Assembly (NCBI GenBank): GCA_963932145.1
Contig: OZ010586.1
Coordinates: 68,419,754-68,483,753 of the forward strand
DNA: 64,000 nucleotides
Reading direction: 5' to 3'
Source: Acanthosepion lycidas
Taxonomy: Eukaryota > Mollusca > Cephalopoda > Sepiida > Sepiidae
Made by a program: the position numbers and the translations under genes. The notes beneath the pieces are model-generated. The model was not told the DNA's origin and searched no databases. It was given only the letters and a program-made list of their open reading frames with translations. Numbering within the stretch: the stretch's first letter is position 1; every line of letters begins with the position of its first letter. Below, in pieces: positions 21,086 to 33,955 of this stretch.

Positions 21086-24000
21086 TCGATGTCGGACGAC
21101 CGTTAGTCGGACATTAAAGTATCAGCGACCACAACTAGATTACTGCGTCATTACCTATTATATCAAGTTCCTAACGTTTTGTACGTCGAACCTATTTTAG
21201 GACCGACTTAGTACAAATACAAGCCTCCACTGTGAAACCACTACAATATACAATAATCCTAACACAGCGGCAGTGTATTACCACGTAGAAGTGTGCATAA
21301 GTGGATCGAGAATTTTACAAGTGGCCGGACAAGTGTAACGCACGAAGAAAGAGTTGGACGACCTCCGCCACTGACGCAAGCATTCAGCAAGCTGGACAGA
21401 TGGCAATGTATATTTATTTATTTTTGTTTCCCCGCCTGAATATTAGAGATATCTTATGAACGAAAATTATGCAATCTCCGGCAGGATATAAACCTTGGGC
21501 AAGGGGAAACGTCGTTAGATTCGCTGTCCTTATGCCGACTCAGAGAAGAAGAATCTGTTGCCGATCAAGCAAGGCTGAACAGTGCCTTTAAACGAAAACC
21601 TTGAATATGAGAATGCATTAAAAATAGGGTTTAGAGTGATAAAATCTGTCGAATTAATAAATAAAAAAATCCATAACTGTGAAAATTGCTTTGTGTACGT
21701 TTGGATACGAAACTGGACACATATGCAATTTCGAAAGTCTATGACGAGAAGCATTTTGCTTTAGAATAAAACTGGGAACCTAACAGGCGCGGTGATGTTA
21801 ACTCACATCATAGCCGCAGAAATAGCCTCGTGTTCACGAAAATAAAACATAGATCGCAGAAAATAAAACATGCAGAGATAACAGTTAAACTATAGTAAAT
21901 TGTACATCTATATCCAATATGTTTTTTCTTCCGTATGCTGGTGTGTGTATTTTTGGTTACAAGTGTGAAATGCGCATGTAATGAAAGGAAAAGGTTGCTT
22001 CGTATTAATACACGCAATGTCACAGAGAGAAAAGTTGGACACGGGTTGACTGCCCCGGGGGTTCGTGGCGAAGAGATTGAATTTAACATCTTTTGGCGGG
22101 ATGTCCGTATTTCCGACAGGAACAATTTTTGTTGAATATGAGAGAGTTTTTATTATTTTATTTTTTATTTTATACAACGTTTTAATGTTACTGTTTTATT
22201 TTATTTATAATTTTTTATTATTATTATATATTTTATTTTTATCTATTCATAATAAAAATGTCCCTCCAGTACTACCACCCTGGAAAAACAGTAATTAAGT
22301 GGTAGTTCCACGCTCCTCAAAACCTGCAAGCTCCCGATCTCCTTGCTGCCTGATATAGTTTATCGTCATACCCAGAACTTGATTCATATAGGCTATAATA
22401 ATGATTTGCGCTAATAATGATGTAATTTTATGTAAATTTTTTATAGAATGCGATGTCTTGGATGTAGAGGACATTTCAACACAATGCTCATTTCTTCGAA
22501 ACCATAGTTTTCTTTGGATGTGATAACATTCTGTTAATCTGCACCATCAACCCAGCAGTTTGTATATAACATGTTATGATGGATATTTGCTATTTTGTAA
22601 TCTGTATTCTTAAGCCTTTGCATTTAATTGGATTGATGATTGATGGTGGGTGTAGATATTTTGAGCGTTTCTACATCAGAAATTCTTGTGGACAAATATA
22701 GCGTCTATAGTAATTGTAAGTTTTTGTTATGGTAATCTACAGTGGAATGTGTGTTAAGTGCATCGGAATCCTGAAACTCGATCTTGTGGTTCGAACACCG
22801 ACCAATGTCATTGTAGTTGAGTACGCTTCTGTTTGAAAGTTACTTTTCCCCCAATTTTCGTGTAATTTGTGCTGACCGTCAAAACGTTTACAAATCCAAA
22901 GTGTTACAATAAAAAAAAAATTATTTGGCGTAAAGCGAATTGTAATAATAAAATTAGAAATAAAAACTATTACAAACGAAAGATATTTCTTTTAACTTTC
23001 CAAATATCCATTCTACGAACAGAGAAAGGATACGTTGTCACAGAAATTTTTTACGTCTCTAAGATTTCTGTATAAAGAATATTTTTACGCCAATATATCT
23101 CTTAACTAAAGACTTTTTCTCCTTCATGCTAAGTTCACTTGAATTCACTAATCTGGACATAGCTACATTGAGAAACATCTAAATAATTTTCCAATATTGA
23201 CATTGTGGAAGGATTTTTACTAGAAACTTTGGAATAAAGGTAACTGACTCAAGGGTATAAAATAAATAATATATTTTTATTTATTTTCCATAACATTAGA
23301 GAAAATTCCTTAACTCCTGAACGAAACTGAAATCAGACGTTTCTTGCGTGTAGAATATTCCCAAAAGGAAAATGGCGACTTTAAGAGTCGTATATTTTTT
23401 TAAAAAAGGTACATCTCGGAGTCGGACCTTTCGTGAGACTCTCTTTCCACCAATGCAAATTTGACCTGTCACTCAATCTATAAAAAGTTCTTAAAGTGGT
23501 TACAGAAGAATGCGAGAGTGGTAGCGAACGGTAGACATGTGTTGTTGGATTGTTTTACTTACCTACTCTGTTGGTCGAAGGGAACGAATTAGGAACTTTA
23601 TTACAAGCCAGAAGCAATTGACTAGATTTTCTTTAGAGTGAGTCCTTTGGTATTCGGTGTAGCAAAACGTTTGTTTATAAGGCGTGTATTCGTAATAGCT
23701 TGGAGAAATGTCCGTTTCGACTAGGTGGTGGTAGTTTTGAAGTCAGACCGTGTTAGCGTTAGTAGTAATATTAGTATCGGTCAGTGTCAATCGACTGTGT
23801 TTTTCTCGGCCCTAAGTAGGGCATAAATTTAATTTGCAAATGACCGCTTAATTACTTCTTCACGTGTCACGAAGGGCTGGTTTCTCGCGGTAGTGTCTTT
23901 TGTCGTCACTCTCGCTGTCCCTTCTTCTTCTACTTCAGAGGAGTCAGCTCATATACTTTTGACTAGGCTCCATGATTCTGGTGAGAACATTGGTCTAGGC

Positions 24001-24570
24001 TAACATCAAAAGTTTCTTTGTGTTAATTTTTTTTTTTTTTTTGACTAGCTAAAATTATTTTATTTTTGTCGATCCTTACTTTTTCATTTTTTTTTAATAA
24101 CGGAAGTTAAGCGTGGAGCCTCTCTGATGTTTCTTAGTTTTCATTCATAAATTACCAGGCTCCGTTCCTGAAAACCTTCGGTGCTTTTCGGTCGGGTTCA
24201 GTCTTTTCATAGATATGTAAATGTTTGTACTTGTTTTATTTTCGTATTTCCAATTTGTATATTGGGCTCATCCTTTTGCTAACAACCATACACAATTTAT
24301 GTTTATCTTCTTTCTATTCACTTCTCTTTATTAGCTTCTGTAGGAGCTTTTTTAGTTTTATTTCCGTGTTTGCTATAAACACGGTGTCATCTACACATCC
24401 TATGTCGCTTTTAAAATTCAATAATGGATCCAGGTAGGGCAGCTAATTCTATCAGAATTACCTACAGTGCAGAATTTAAGTTGTTTAATGAATTGTTTTG
24501 ATTTTAAAGAAGACAACCATTCGTTATATCTTATGTACTGACGCTATAAATTCACACACAAAGCATATTA
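21086..24570. other. no supported gene; one tail fragment of the repeat-core family
   Basis: Apart from the repeat-core family tail at 22.27-22.38 kb, I find only unique-looking AT-rich sequence. The frames at 21.5-22.3 kb (up to 105 codons) overlap on both strands and have no motif. A T-rich run lies at 24029-24042. Confidence 0.5.
22265..22385 (+). mobile_element. repeat-core family, tail fragment
   Basis: CCAGTACTACCACCCTGG, GTGGTAGTTCCACGCTCCTC and AAAACCTGCAAGCTCCCGAT correspond to the conserved end of the family found complete at 39.06, 40.49 and 41.28 kb. The repeat core and head are absent. Confidence 0.6.
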
Positions 24571-24700
24571 ACAAATAATAAAACAGCTCAAAATATCCAA
24601 CAGCAGAAACAACTCAGATGGTTAGAAAATGTAGCCAGAATGGAAAAAAATGCTATAATCAAGAGATTGAATTTCCACATTACCTTAGACAAAAGGTTAG
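24570..24700 (+). pseudogene. possible LINE C-terminal tail
   Basis: The translation around QQQKQLRWLENVARMEKNAI resembles the QLRWLGHVARM motif near the end of several LINE polyproteins. Following sequence about 24780-24890 is repeated, diverged, at about 30940-31060. Support is one short motif only. Confidence 0.35.
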
Positions 24701-24964
24701 AAAGGAAACTCCTCATTAATACTAGAAAGAGAAATCAACGTGGAATTGAGACGGCTTTATTATTAAAAAACTGTTTTAAGAGAAAGATTTTAATTTTAAC
24801 CGACGATAATACTAAAAGTTCAGTCAATGAGTGCCGGATGTTTCCTGTATGGAAACGGCCAATTTCACCATTATCATTAATATACTGTCATGGGTCCTTA
24901 TCTATAACTACAGAATGAACTCTGCCTAACACTATGTATACTACGCCTGTCAAGAGAGAGGGAC

Positions 24965-25200
24965 GAATCAAGCTGAGCTTCTCGGCTTGACGGTCGAACT
25001 CTCTGCCCCTGAGCAGAGAGGAACCCGGACGAGGCTCCGCCGAAGGGCAGTCTCGTTCGGAGAGGTTGACCAACCCGATTCTGTTTTTACAGTTTCTACG
25101 GGCATTTTTGGCCGAGTCTGCGGGATCGGGAAACCCACATTAAACTCGGCCTTGTGCCACATGCAACCCTCGTGGGGGGGTGGCTAGATACCGAATCGAG
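24965..25200 (+). mobile_element. GC-rich multi-hairpin repeat, copy 2
   Basis: It runs from TCGGCTTGACGGTCGAACTC through CAGAGAGGAACCCGGACGAG, CGAAGGGCAGTCTCGTTCGG, GGCCGAGTCTGCGGGATCGG and GGCCTTGTGCCACATGCAAC to CCCTCGTGGGGGGG. The arms CGGACGAGGC and its partner, and CTCTGCC with CAGAGAGG, give nested hairpins. Coding frames across it on both strands are spurious. Confidence 0.75.
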
Positions 25201-25844
25201 TCGAGCCGATAGTAGTTCACTCCAAACCAGACTGACAATCATACTAACACCTTCCACATCTTGTATTATTATTTCGTGTAATATACCTTCGTTATTTCTA
25301 CTCTTGTGTTCGTGTTGTTCTTCCTTGGTCCTAACCTGGACCATAACAATTACATATTTTTTGAATGTATCCATTTTTCTGTTATTAGAATTTTTTTACA
25401 ACACGCTAACATCTGCTGAAATCTTCACGGTATTTAGAATTGTTGAAGTTATCGCTAACATTTTTGTCGAGATTTACAAACTCTACGTTTCGTTCAATTT
25501 CACATACCAATCGTTGGAATTTGAATAAGCTGATTTGTTTTGAAAAATACTTTGACAAAAACCATACTTCACGGTTCAATAATTTCATTAATTTGATTTA
25601 ATAGGACTTCATGATAAACAAGAAATTTTATTTTTTCCTTTTCTCTTTTTAACAGAGAAAAATAAATTCGGAAGATTTCTGACTCTTGGACATGCAACAT
25701 GCAACTGGGGATGCGTAAATATTTCTTTCTGGGGCCAAATACAAACAATAAGCACACATGAGCAGAAGGCAGCGTGACAAATCTAATGAAATGTGATTTT
25801 AATTTTCACTGTCGAAACAGTTAAATATAGCCGTCTCTTCTACT

Positions 25845-26085
25845 TGAATAGCTTCATGTCTCGCACTTCCCGCCTGTGGAACTCCCTTTCTCTTACATGC
25901 TTCCCTGATAGCTATAAACTCTAACTATTCAAATGCAATGTCAATTAACATCTCCAGATGACTTGATCTATTCCCCGTCCTTCTTTTCATTCTTTCCTCT
26001 TTCACGCCTCTTTACTCTTGCTCCCACTCTCTGTAACCCCTTGCGTGCTAGTCGCACTCCCGCCTTGCTTGGAGTGAAAAGCTTA
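25845..26085 (+). pseudogene. CR1/Jockey-like LINE C-terminal fragment, copy 3
   Basis: Translation gives RTSRLWNSLSLTCFPDSYKL followed by LFKCNVN, a good match to the terminal RTSRLWNSLP..CFPDxYNL..FKxxVNRHL of the family. A stop in one position and truncation on both sides make it a relic. Sequence continues to a short (TA)n and ACACACAGGG. Confidence 0.7.
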
Positions 26086-26099
26086 TATATATATATACA

Positions 26100-26631
26100 C
26101 ACAGGGTATAACAGAAAAATTGTCCAAATCGTGTAACAGCATGGGATAATTGTTCATCCCACAAAATGTTTAATATCTAAGAAAAAACACTAAACTAATT
26201 CAATTTTAAGAATCACTGAAAAACCCTTTGAGTTATTCAGATAGAAAGGGAACAGGTTAAAATCGTTTTGAGTCAGCCCCACTATGCCTTAGCAACTGAG
26301 CAATGGTGAGAGGCAAAAGATAATTCAGGTCTTTAGTAGTGGCTCCAATATTCATATTCTGGCTTCCATCTTAAAAGTCCATTCAAGAACCAGCAAGAGA
26401 ACGGTGAATATTTTTTATAAAAGAAGGAACAGCAGAGAAGAAAACTGGATCAGCAAGAGGGACCACCCTTTCAATTTAGAGCTAAATACATTCTTATTGT
26501 TCAAAGTAGATTCCAATAGTGTTATAAAACCTCAGTGAATTCCAGTAAGATATCTTTAATCATTTCCAAGATACAACGGTTCAAAGCTTAATTTAACCAT
26601 TGTATAATTTTTTATATATATATATTGTATA

Positions 26632-26693
<62 letters not shown>

Positions 26694-27730
26694 TAATGGG
26701 TATTCACATATTTACAAAATCTTTTTGACCGTAGAATTAGATTTGTGAGCCATTTCGAGTTAAATCTCTACACAGTGCCACATTAAAGTTTCGTAAGCAC
26801 ATATTTTGAAGAAGCTAATTCTAACAAAATTGCTACCATGTTTCACCTGAAGTGCTCTTTGGTATTTATCCAAGGTTAACATTCTTTTCATCTTCTCGCT
26901 GAGAACGCTGCCACAAACAGCCTTTGCCAATCAACGACCAAAATGGAAACAATTTAAACTTCCCTTCTTTACTATCACTTAGTTTAGTCTAGCTCACCGA
27001 AATATTTCCGAAGAGCGTAGCATGAATCATCCAACAGCATGGCTATTAATGATGACCGTTAATATTATTTTCAGTCTAATCTTAAAGAACGTTCTCGCAT
27101 TAACAGATAACGCATAAAAAATGGAGTTACGCAACTAGATGCCTACATACATCTATATCTACAAACACCTAGACGTTTTTTAGTTAGGTTAACATGCAGT
27201 TAAGGACAAAATTATTATTCCGCGCCCAATAAGAATTGAATTAAAAAATATTCTGCGACGTCCAGTTGGTGCAATTGTTATTGGTTCGAAAAGAATTCCG
27301 CTCGAGTTTGGTATATTCACTTTAGCACAAATACTTTTGGAAACGGTAGAAATCCATCTATTCTAACCTTAGTTATTACTTAAATAGCAGAGCAGACTGG
27401 GCTTTCTAGCCATGATTGCTAACCGATCTAAAAAATGATTACTCTGAATTCAAAGCCTGATGTAGACCTGGCGTAGCATATACTATACAGCCATGAAAAA
27501 GTTGGTTACCTTTTGGGCGTTGTGAACTCTTAATTGCACGTGATAGAATCTACTATGCTAATCTGCCTAACCCCTCCGCACTTTTTTTGAGCCGCCATAA
27601 TAGAAACTATTGTTGTATATAGGTCTGCTTTAACTTATAAAAGTTCTAAGCTTGTGGATTTAACAATTTTATCTTCCAATATAAACACGGTTTAATACCA
27701 TAAGTAAAGGTTTTAGCTATCATTTGTGAA
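26100..27730. other. no supported gene; long (TA)n inside
   Basis: Holds a TA run at 26639-26691 and a SINE-like segment near 27262-27345 (GTTGGTGCAATTGTTATTGG, TCGAGTTTGGTATATTCACTT). Otherwise unique-looking AT-rich sequence. Confidence 0.45.
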
Positions 27731-27739
27731 AGCATCATG

Positions 27740-28160
27740 TCAATTGGGAAAGAAAACAGAAGGATAAAGAAAGTTATCAGAAAATTTCTAAGTTTCAGGA
27801 TTTGGAGTGAGAAATATTACCAAGAATTTCAAAGAGAGCCAAATATTAGGATACAAAACTGGCAAAGGTATGAAGAGAAAGATTGCAAAAGCTTTGTAAA
27901 TCCCCCCCCCCACCAAAAAAAAAAGAAAAAAAAAAGAGATGTATTTAAAAAACTAAGGCACAAGTGAATAATTTAACCAAGTTTGGGATTGAAGCCTCAA
28001 AGGAGGCAGTCACTAGAGTTTTGATTTGAAAAAATAATGAACACAAAGCAGGAAAAGGATATAGAAAGTTATCAGAGGATTTCTAAGTTTCAGGAATTGG
28101 AGTGAGAAATATTAGCAAGAATTTCAAAGAGAGCCAAACGTTAGGGAAAAAGACTGGCTT
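27740..28160 (+). pseudogene. Tc1-like transposase N-terminal fragments, duplicated
   Basis: The second segment (28030-28160) translates as HKAGKGYRKLSEDF followed by VSGIGVRNISKNFKES, the first helix-turn-helix of Tc1-family transposases. The first segment (27760-27900) is a diverged direct copy of the same stretch (FRIWSEKYYQEFQREPNIR). Between them FGIEASKEAVTRVL corresponds to the second helix-turn-helix. Stops break both copies. Confidence 0.65.
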
Positions 28161-28164
28161 TGAT

Positions 28165-28810
28165 TTTGTTTAGCGGTATATATCAAACTCTATTTACTGT
28201 CTTGTACGCAATTTGTAGTTTCAGCTACAAATATTTTGTATATCATTTTATACTTTCAGGGCAAACATATTTTTTTTTTAGATATATAGTTTGTAGATGA
28301 TGAAAATTATTGTTGATAATTAAAAAATATTGCAGTTAATTTCACTAAAAATGTATTATTAGTAATTACTTTATAAAATGTATTGCTGGTAATTTTACTA
28401 TAAAAATGTAGTTTTATACTTTTTAGTTTTTATTCATTGTCGGTTTGCTACAAAAATGTATTCTTGATCATTTTACTTGCAAAATGTATTAATGATAATT
28501 CTACAATAAAATTTATTGTAGGTCACTTTGCTATAAACTGCTTCAATGGTCATCCTGCTGTGAAAATGTATTGTTGGTAATTCTACTATAAAAATGCATT
28601 GCTGGTAATTCTACTATAAAAATGTATTGTTGGTAAAAATGATTGCTGGTAATTTCACTGCAAAATGTATTTTTTTTAGGAAAATGTATTGCTTGTATCT
28701 TTTACTATAAAATCCATTTTTATACTTTCCTGCATTTTGATTTTTGTTTGGATGTTCATTATTTGCCCAGAGCTGAGACCCTAAAGACTGCTACCACCGC
28801 GCACTGGTAA
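28165..28810 (+). mobile_element. repeat-core family, copy inserted among Tc1 relics
   Basis: The head is TTTTGTTTAGCGGTATATAT. It is followed by a long core of about ten degenerate units of about 28 bp (consensus near AAAATGTATTGCTGGTAATT plus TTACTAT) and the tail ACCCTAAAGACTGCTACCAC. Tc1-like sequence flanks both sides, so this element is younger than the Tc1 copy it interrupts. Confidence 0.65.
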
Positions 28811-29830
28811 AGGTAGGAAGCTAAAGATTTGAAAAACTTTGGAAAGAAAACTACAATAACTGTAAAGGTGAATTGCTTTAACTATATTTGGGATTTAAGT
28901 CTGAAAGAAGAAAGTTACTAGAACCCTACAAAGAAATAGACTGTGAAGTCCAAGGGTCAAGAAAAAGTTAACTTCTGCAGAGATGACATGTTGCGGTAAT
29001 GTAAGTTATTCATTTGGTGTTTCCTGGTTCCGCAAAAAAGATATTTGGCAGTCTCATGTGGGTCCGGATAAAAAAAAAATTGGAATTAAAACAAACAGCA
29101 ATTAATAAATGTATTAACCAGACATGTTACTACAGAAAGATAACACAAGAAAAAGATTTGAAGCGTTAAAAGCAACCTTCATTCAGTGTCTCTGAAGTAC
29201 TTACATAACTCGTGTCTATCAGAGCGAGAAAGAACGTGTTTTCTCACTTCACAAGTCAAAGGAGAAATTGAAACATGATTTCAAATCTCGGGCCAGCTGT
29301 GATTATCGTCAGAGGGCGATAGTCCGATATCTAAGAGCCTTGATTATCGTCATAGTGTGGTAATCCAATGACCATCAAATGAGACTGAAATATGCTAATG
29401 ACAAGCTGGAAAACGATGACAAACAATAGAAATGTGTTATTTGGTCAAATGAGATTAAACAAATCTCTTTGGCCATACATAAGGGACGGTAATCCAAAAG
29501 CCACAAAATCAAACTGAAGCATGATAAAGACTAATTAGAGAAATACAACACGTAAAGGAAATATGGGATTTGGTCAAATGAGATTAACCTAGCTCTTTGG
29601 TCATAGAGATGATGTCTAAGTATGAAGAAAGAAATGACAGTGATCTGACAAGACATTATTTAACACCCACCAAGTCAGACTGAAGTATGCTAAGGACAAG
29701 CTGGAGAAAGATGATACACAAGGGAAATGTGTGATTTGGTCAAATGAAATGAAACTAGCTCTTTGATGTCTATGTATGGAGAAAGAAAAGTCAGTGATAT
29801 AAAAAGACTTTTAACTTAGTTGAAAATTTT
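28811..29830 (+). pseudogene. Tc1-like transposase debris, repeated about 140-bp units
   Basis: Three diverged direct units (about 29360-29500, 29500-29620 and 29670-29790) each encode a segment like RLKYAKDKLEKDD ... CVIWSNEMKLAL, the region before the first catalytic Asp-containing WSDETK motif of Tc1 transposases. ATCAAATGAGACTGAAATAT and AAGTCAGACTGAAGTATGCT mark unit starts. All are interrupted. Confidence 0.6.
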
Positions 29831-29837
29831 TGTAATA

Positions 29838-30024
29838 CAGTGTAACCCGGATATAAGAGACCCTGATATAAGAGAAATCCGGATATAAGAGATATTTTCT
29901 CTTGTCCCAAATTAGAGCCTGTGTTAATGTATATAAATTTGACCAAACCCGGATATAAGAGAAACCCGGATATAAGAGACCTATTCTCCGGTCCCGACAA
30001 CTTTCTTATATCCGGGTTACACTG
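29838..30024. mobile_element. pogo/Tigger-like MITE, copy 1
   Basis: The ends CAGTGTAACCCGGATATAAG and its inverse are preceded by TA. The 187-bp body repeats CCGGATATAAGAGA several times on one side and CCGGTCCCGACAACT near the other. Two more copies are in the Gypsy fossil. TA target preference and CAGT start fit the pogo/Tigger branch of Tc1/mariner. Confidence 0.85.
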
Positions 30025-30039
30025 CATCAAAAAATCTAC

Positions 30040-30620
30040 TGAGTGGTTAATGGTGCGAACAAAATATATTATTACTCGTACAAAATATTTTTTAATTTAG
30101 AAAACGTATTTTGGACAGATGAATCCAAATTTGAACTTTTTGATAGAAAAAGGAGCCTGAAAAATAAAAGCAAATACTTTGTAATTACTGAAAAGTTGTT
30201 TTACATTAAAAAAAAAAAAAATACAAAAATATCTCAAGTTTGGGATTGACGTCTCAAAGAAGACAATCACTAGATTCCTGCAAAATCGGAGAACAAAAAG
30301 TTCACCTCTGGAAAAGTGACGCCACCAGATCAGACTGAAGCATGCTAAGTAAACACTTGAGAATGATGACGCATAATGGAAATGGGTCATTGTAATGGAA
30401 CTAGAGCTCCTTGGCCCTAGAGATGATGACTATGTTTGGATAAAGAAAAGAGTGTGATCTAACATTTCAGTCTTACTGAGTCACTATGGCGTGAAATATA
30501 ATGCTGTAGTTAGGCGTCAGTGCATCTGGAATGGAGGATCCTGTGAGGGTCGAAGGCATCATTGAGAAAGAAATATATATGGTTAACCTAAAATCTTGAG
30601 TCATGTCCTTAAATAGTCTA
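30040..30620 (+). pseudogene. Tc1-like transposase central fragment
   Basis: The frame at 30043-30249 has ENVFWTDESKFELFDRKRS, the catalytic-domain start of a Tc1 transposase including the first Asp. Downstream, a separate fragment near 30200-30290 gives a helix-turn-helix piece. Another at 30330-30570 gives LKHAK ... DDDYVWIKKR with a degenerate VKYN...WNGG segment. The order is scrambled, so at least two copies are nested here. Confidence 0.65.
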
Positions 30621-31379
30621 GTCAGATCTCGACTTTTAATATGGCTGTCATATATGGCCCCAAACCCGTTCAGAAATATTTAAACTGTCAACTGTATACA
30701 ACCGCTTTCTTAGATCAATTGTTTTAAAATTGCAATGGGGGAGAGGAGCCTGTGGGTCTGGGTGAAGACAGAAAATCCCAAACAAAGAATTGTACCAAAT
30801 AACCGAAACCACATCACTTGATTACTTTCAATAGCAGCATCAGCTAAAATGCATATCACATACTACGCGAAGAGAAACCAATGACATAATGATATACTTC
30901 GAATAAAAGTCTAGGAAAGATGTACCCATTAATACTGGAAAGAGCGTTAACATCTACTGGACTTAAGAAATCTACTCTCCTGAAAAATTGATCTGATAAA
31001 AACAACTACTCGGTCAATGAATGCCCAATGTATTCTTATAAGGAAACGGATAACATTACCAGTACAATTACCACTGAAACGAAACCTAAAGCAGCAGCAG
31101 CAAAAAAAAAAAAAAAAAAAAATTGAGCGTATGTGCTTTCTGATGAAGAATTAAATTCAATAAGCCAAATGAATTTTAATCACTGGTCTTGACAAATTGT
31201 AATTTTTGTGGTAATATTTTCTTATTTTAAACAGGAAAAATGTTTGCTTATTTGTTCGTAATTTATATTTAAAACTTTTGAATTCCCCTGTTTTAATAGG
31301 CTACAAATAGGACTTTAACAGCCTCATGTAAGAAACAAAAACGAAATTAGTTTAGATATGAGAAAAAATAATTGTTGTC

Positions 31380-31725
31380 ATTCAAAGTTAGGGAGATATA
31401 TCAAAATTATGAAAGCATCTCCAAGTGCCAAGAACTACCTCATGCAATATGAAGAAGTTCCAAGAGAGCTACAATTTGGAAAATAAGACTGACGAAGTGA
31501 AACATTTTCAAAGTCTCTGGAAAGAAAACTAGTAAGAGGTGGACTTAAAGATCCTAAAACAATTGCCAATACACTAGTGAATAGTAGAGCCAAGTTTGGA
31601 ATTGAAGTCTTCATGAAGACAGTCGCGAGTGTAATTTTGGTAAATATATCTGTTAAAATGAGATGACAGTGTTATTTTCATTTTTGCATAATTTAGACAA
31701 TTTATCCATCGCACTCTGTATATAA
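31380..31725 (+). pseudogene. Tc1-like transposase HTH fragment and right end
   Basis: Translation yields LERKLVRGGLKDPKTIANTL followed by VNSRAKFGIEVFMKTV, the second helix-turn-helix of Tc1 transposases. It is followed by a terminal segment (TTTTGGTAAATATATCTGTT through ATCGCACTCTGTATA) that recurs at 54.23-54.32 kb. There CGCATCCTGTATA probably is the element end. The catalytic domain is missing. Confidence 0.7.
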
Positions 31726-31744
31726 TGAAAGAGAGGAAGAAAAT

Positions 31745-31747
<3 letters not shown>

Positions 31748-31781
<34 letters not shown>

Positions 31782-32200
31782 ATAGAAAGAAAAAGAACTC
31801 ATAGCTTAAAGAAAACCTGACCCACCATCTAGAAAATGGAGGGATACAGTGAAAAGGAGTAGAAAGTAAAAACAAGAGAAAGAGAGGAAAAGAGAAAGAG
31901 AAAGAGAGAGAGAGGGAAAAGAGAGAGAGGGGAAAAGAGAAAGAGAGAGAGAGGGGGGAAAGAGAGAGAGGGGAAAAGAGAGAGAGGAAAAGAGAAAGAG
32001 AGAGAGAGAGAAAGGGGAAAAGAGAAAGAGAGAGAGAGAGGAAAAGAGAAAGAGGAAGAGAGAAAACAAAGCTATCTAGAAACAGAAGTGATATAGAGAA
32101 AATGGAAATGAAGTAAGAACGTGAGAAATAGTAGAAAGGAGATATATAAAAGGAGAAAGAGATATATAAAAAGAAAGAAAGAAAGAAAGATCATAACATA
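31748..32200. repeat. (GA)n-rich purine tract
   Basis: A polypurine block of about 450 bp is built of AGAG, GGAAAAG and GAAAGA units on the plus strand. The opposite strand frame (Ser-Leu-Phe-rich, 31806-32069) is an artefact. Such tracts can form triplex DNA. The region to about 33700 holds no gene I can support. Confidence 0.9.
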
Positions 32201-33714
32201 AAAAGCCTTTTCCCCACCTACTACCATCTAGAAATATTCATCGATCATATCTTCCCGATCGACATAGACTCATGTAGTACTGAACGGTTCTAAGGTGAGA
32301 CTTAAATATTTCTCCGTGTTAGTGTTTAACATTTAAAACCAGTCATTATTTAGTGGGTGTAGTTAGGCTGTGAGAGTCTATTAAACGTACATGTGTGGAG
32401 TCTTTCTAAATCTATAAAAAGGCAATAAAAATAAGCATATGAACTCATAAAAGCAGGTATTATAGAAATAAACTAGTAATAAAGATGTAATTTAAATAAG
32501 ACTATTATAAAGATAACCTGTAAGACATGACTATAAAAAAAGCCAGAAAGGTTTTCAAGAATTCAAAAGAGACTAATACTGGCAATGGAAAAAATTACTA
32601 TCAAAATTCCTATAGTGAAATGTACCAAAAAGAAATCTATATTATAATAGAGGATCTGGTTCTCTGTACGTCACACACTGCCCGTGCACGTGAATATGTA
32701 ACTGTAGCAATTATCTCCCTTTGCTTGAAATGTACACACGAGAGCTACGTCACCGTTGAGTGACGACAGTTCATAGAGTGACGAAAGTGGTCAGTCGTTA
32801 GTTAGCCTCCTGGAGTCAAACCAAAGCGTTTGTTTTTATTCTTAGCGCGGACAAATCAAAATATCCGTGTCAGTTGCCACGGGGGAAGAGGCAGCACAGA
32901 AGCCCATAGCGCTGTTTTTACGTTGGGAAATATCATGTCCTCACCGAAAACATAGACGATAAATCCGGCACGCTCAAATTATCTCCGGCTAGCAGTCTTC
33001 TACTTGAGAGATAAACATAACTCGATGTTTTCCCTTTGGAAAATATGTCCTCACCAGAAACATACCTCTAATTCCTACTGAGAAATAAAAATATAGTTTT
33101 TCCAGGAACATTGAAAAATCCACCGGTAGTTCGAATTCCCTTTGGGAATTATTAAAATTAAGACTTTGTATTTCCCCCTTATTTTCACACTGCTTGTTGT
33201 GGTATGCATGTGTTATACTTTCTCTGTGTAGGAAAAGTATAAATATTTGAATATAGTTTTGTGTATGATATATTTCTTGGAGAGCAAAGCATGTTTGTCA
33301 TTCCTTTACTTTCATTTATTCTGTTCTGTCCGTGTATTAAGGTGTTACTATACCAGCGATATAATAATGGCTATAAGAGGGGAAATAAAAATAGGAAATA
33401 TACCTTTTCTTGTATAGTACCTCCGCAAAAAAAAAAAAAACTGGTGTACCCTCGGTGAAAAATAACGAAAGATAGACTGGTGACTAAGACGTAAAAAATG
33501 GCGAAATATTAACTGGGGATTTTCCCGATATGCCAATTATCAAAATACAATGTTCCTATCACAGCAAATCTCAGAACGGAAAGGATAATATTATTGCCAC
33601 AGAAAGGTGCAGAAACGCCGAAACCCCTCGTATTATTCTTTTGTGCTAAATTGTTGTGGTATCCTGCCTCTAAAGAGTCTATGTTGGACTCTTGGGCCTA
33701 CTATAGGATCAGTA

Positions 33715-33955
33715 GGACAGAAAGCTTCGGGGATCAGTGGACCAGACTGTGCACTGTCGAACTCTCTACCTCTGCAGAGAGGAACTCGGACGAAGCTTTG
33801 CCGCAGGGTAAAGTTTCGTCCGAGAAGGTAGACAGTCCCTGAACCCGTCTAGGCTGGTTCAAAGGGAATATTTTTGGCCGAGCCTACGGGCTCGGAGAAA
33901 CCCACGTTAAACCCGGCCTTGTGCCACATACATTCTTTGTGGAGGGGGGGGGGCT
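33715..33955 (+). mobile_element. GC-rich multi-hairpin repeat, copy 3 (tandem unit 1)
   Basis: GACCAGACTGTGCACTGTCG begins the unit. CTCTACCTCTGCAGAGAGGA and GGCCGAGCCTACGGGCTCGG are self-paired blocks, and GGCCTTGTGCCACATACATT closes it. It is followed immediately by a second unit. Confidence 0.75.

Noticed and set aside
26100-26140. ACAGGGTATAACAGAAAAAT as a Tc1-type left end
   Set aside because: No matching inverse end or transposase sequence was found downstream within 1.5 kb.
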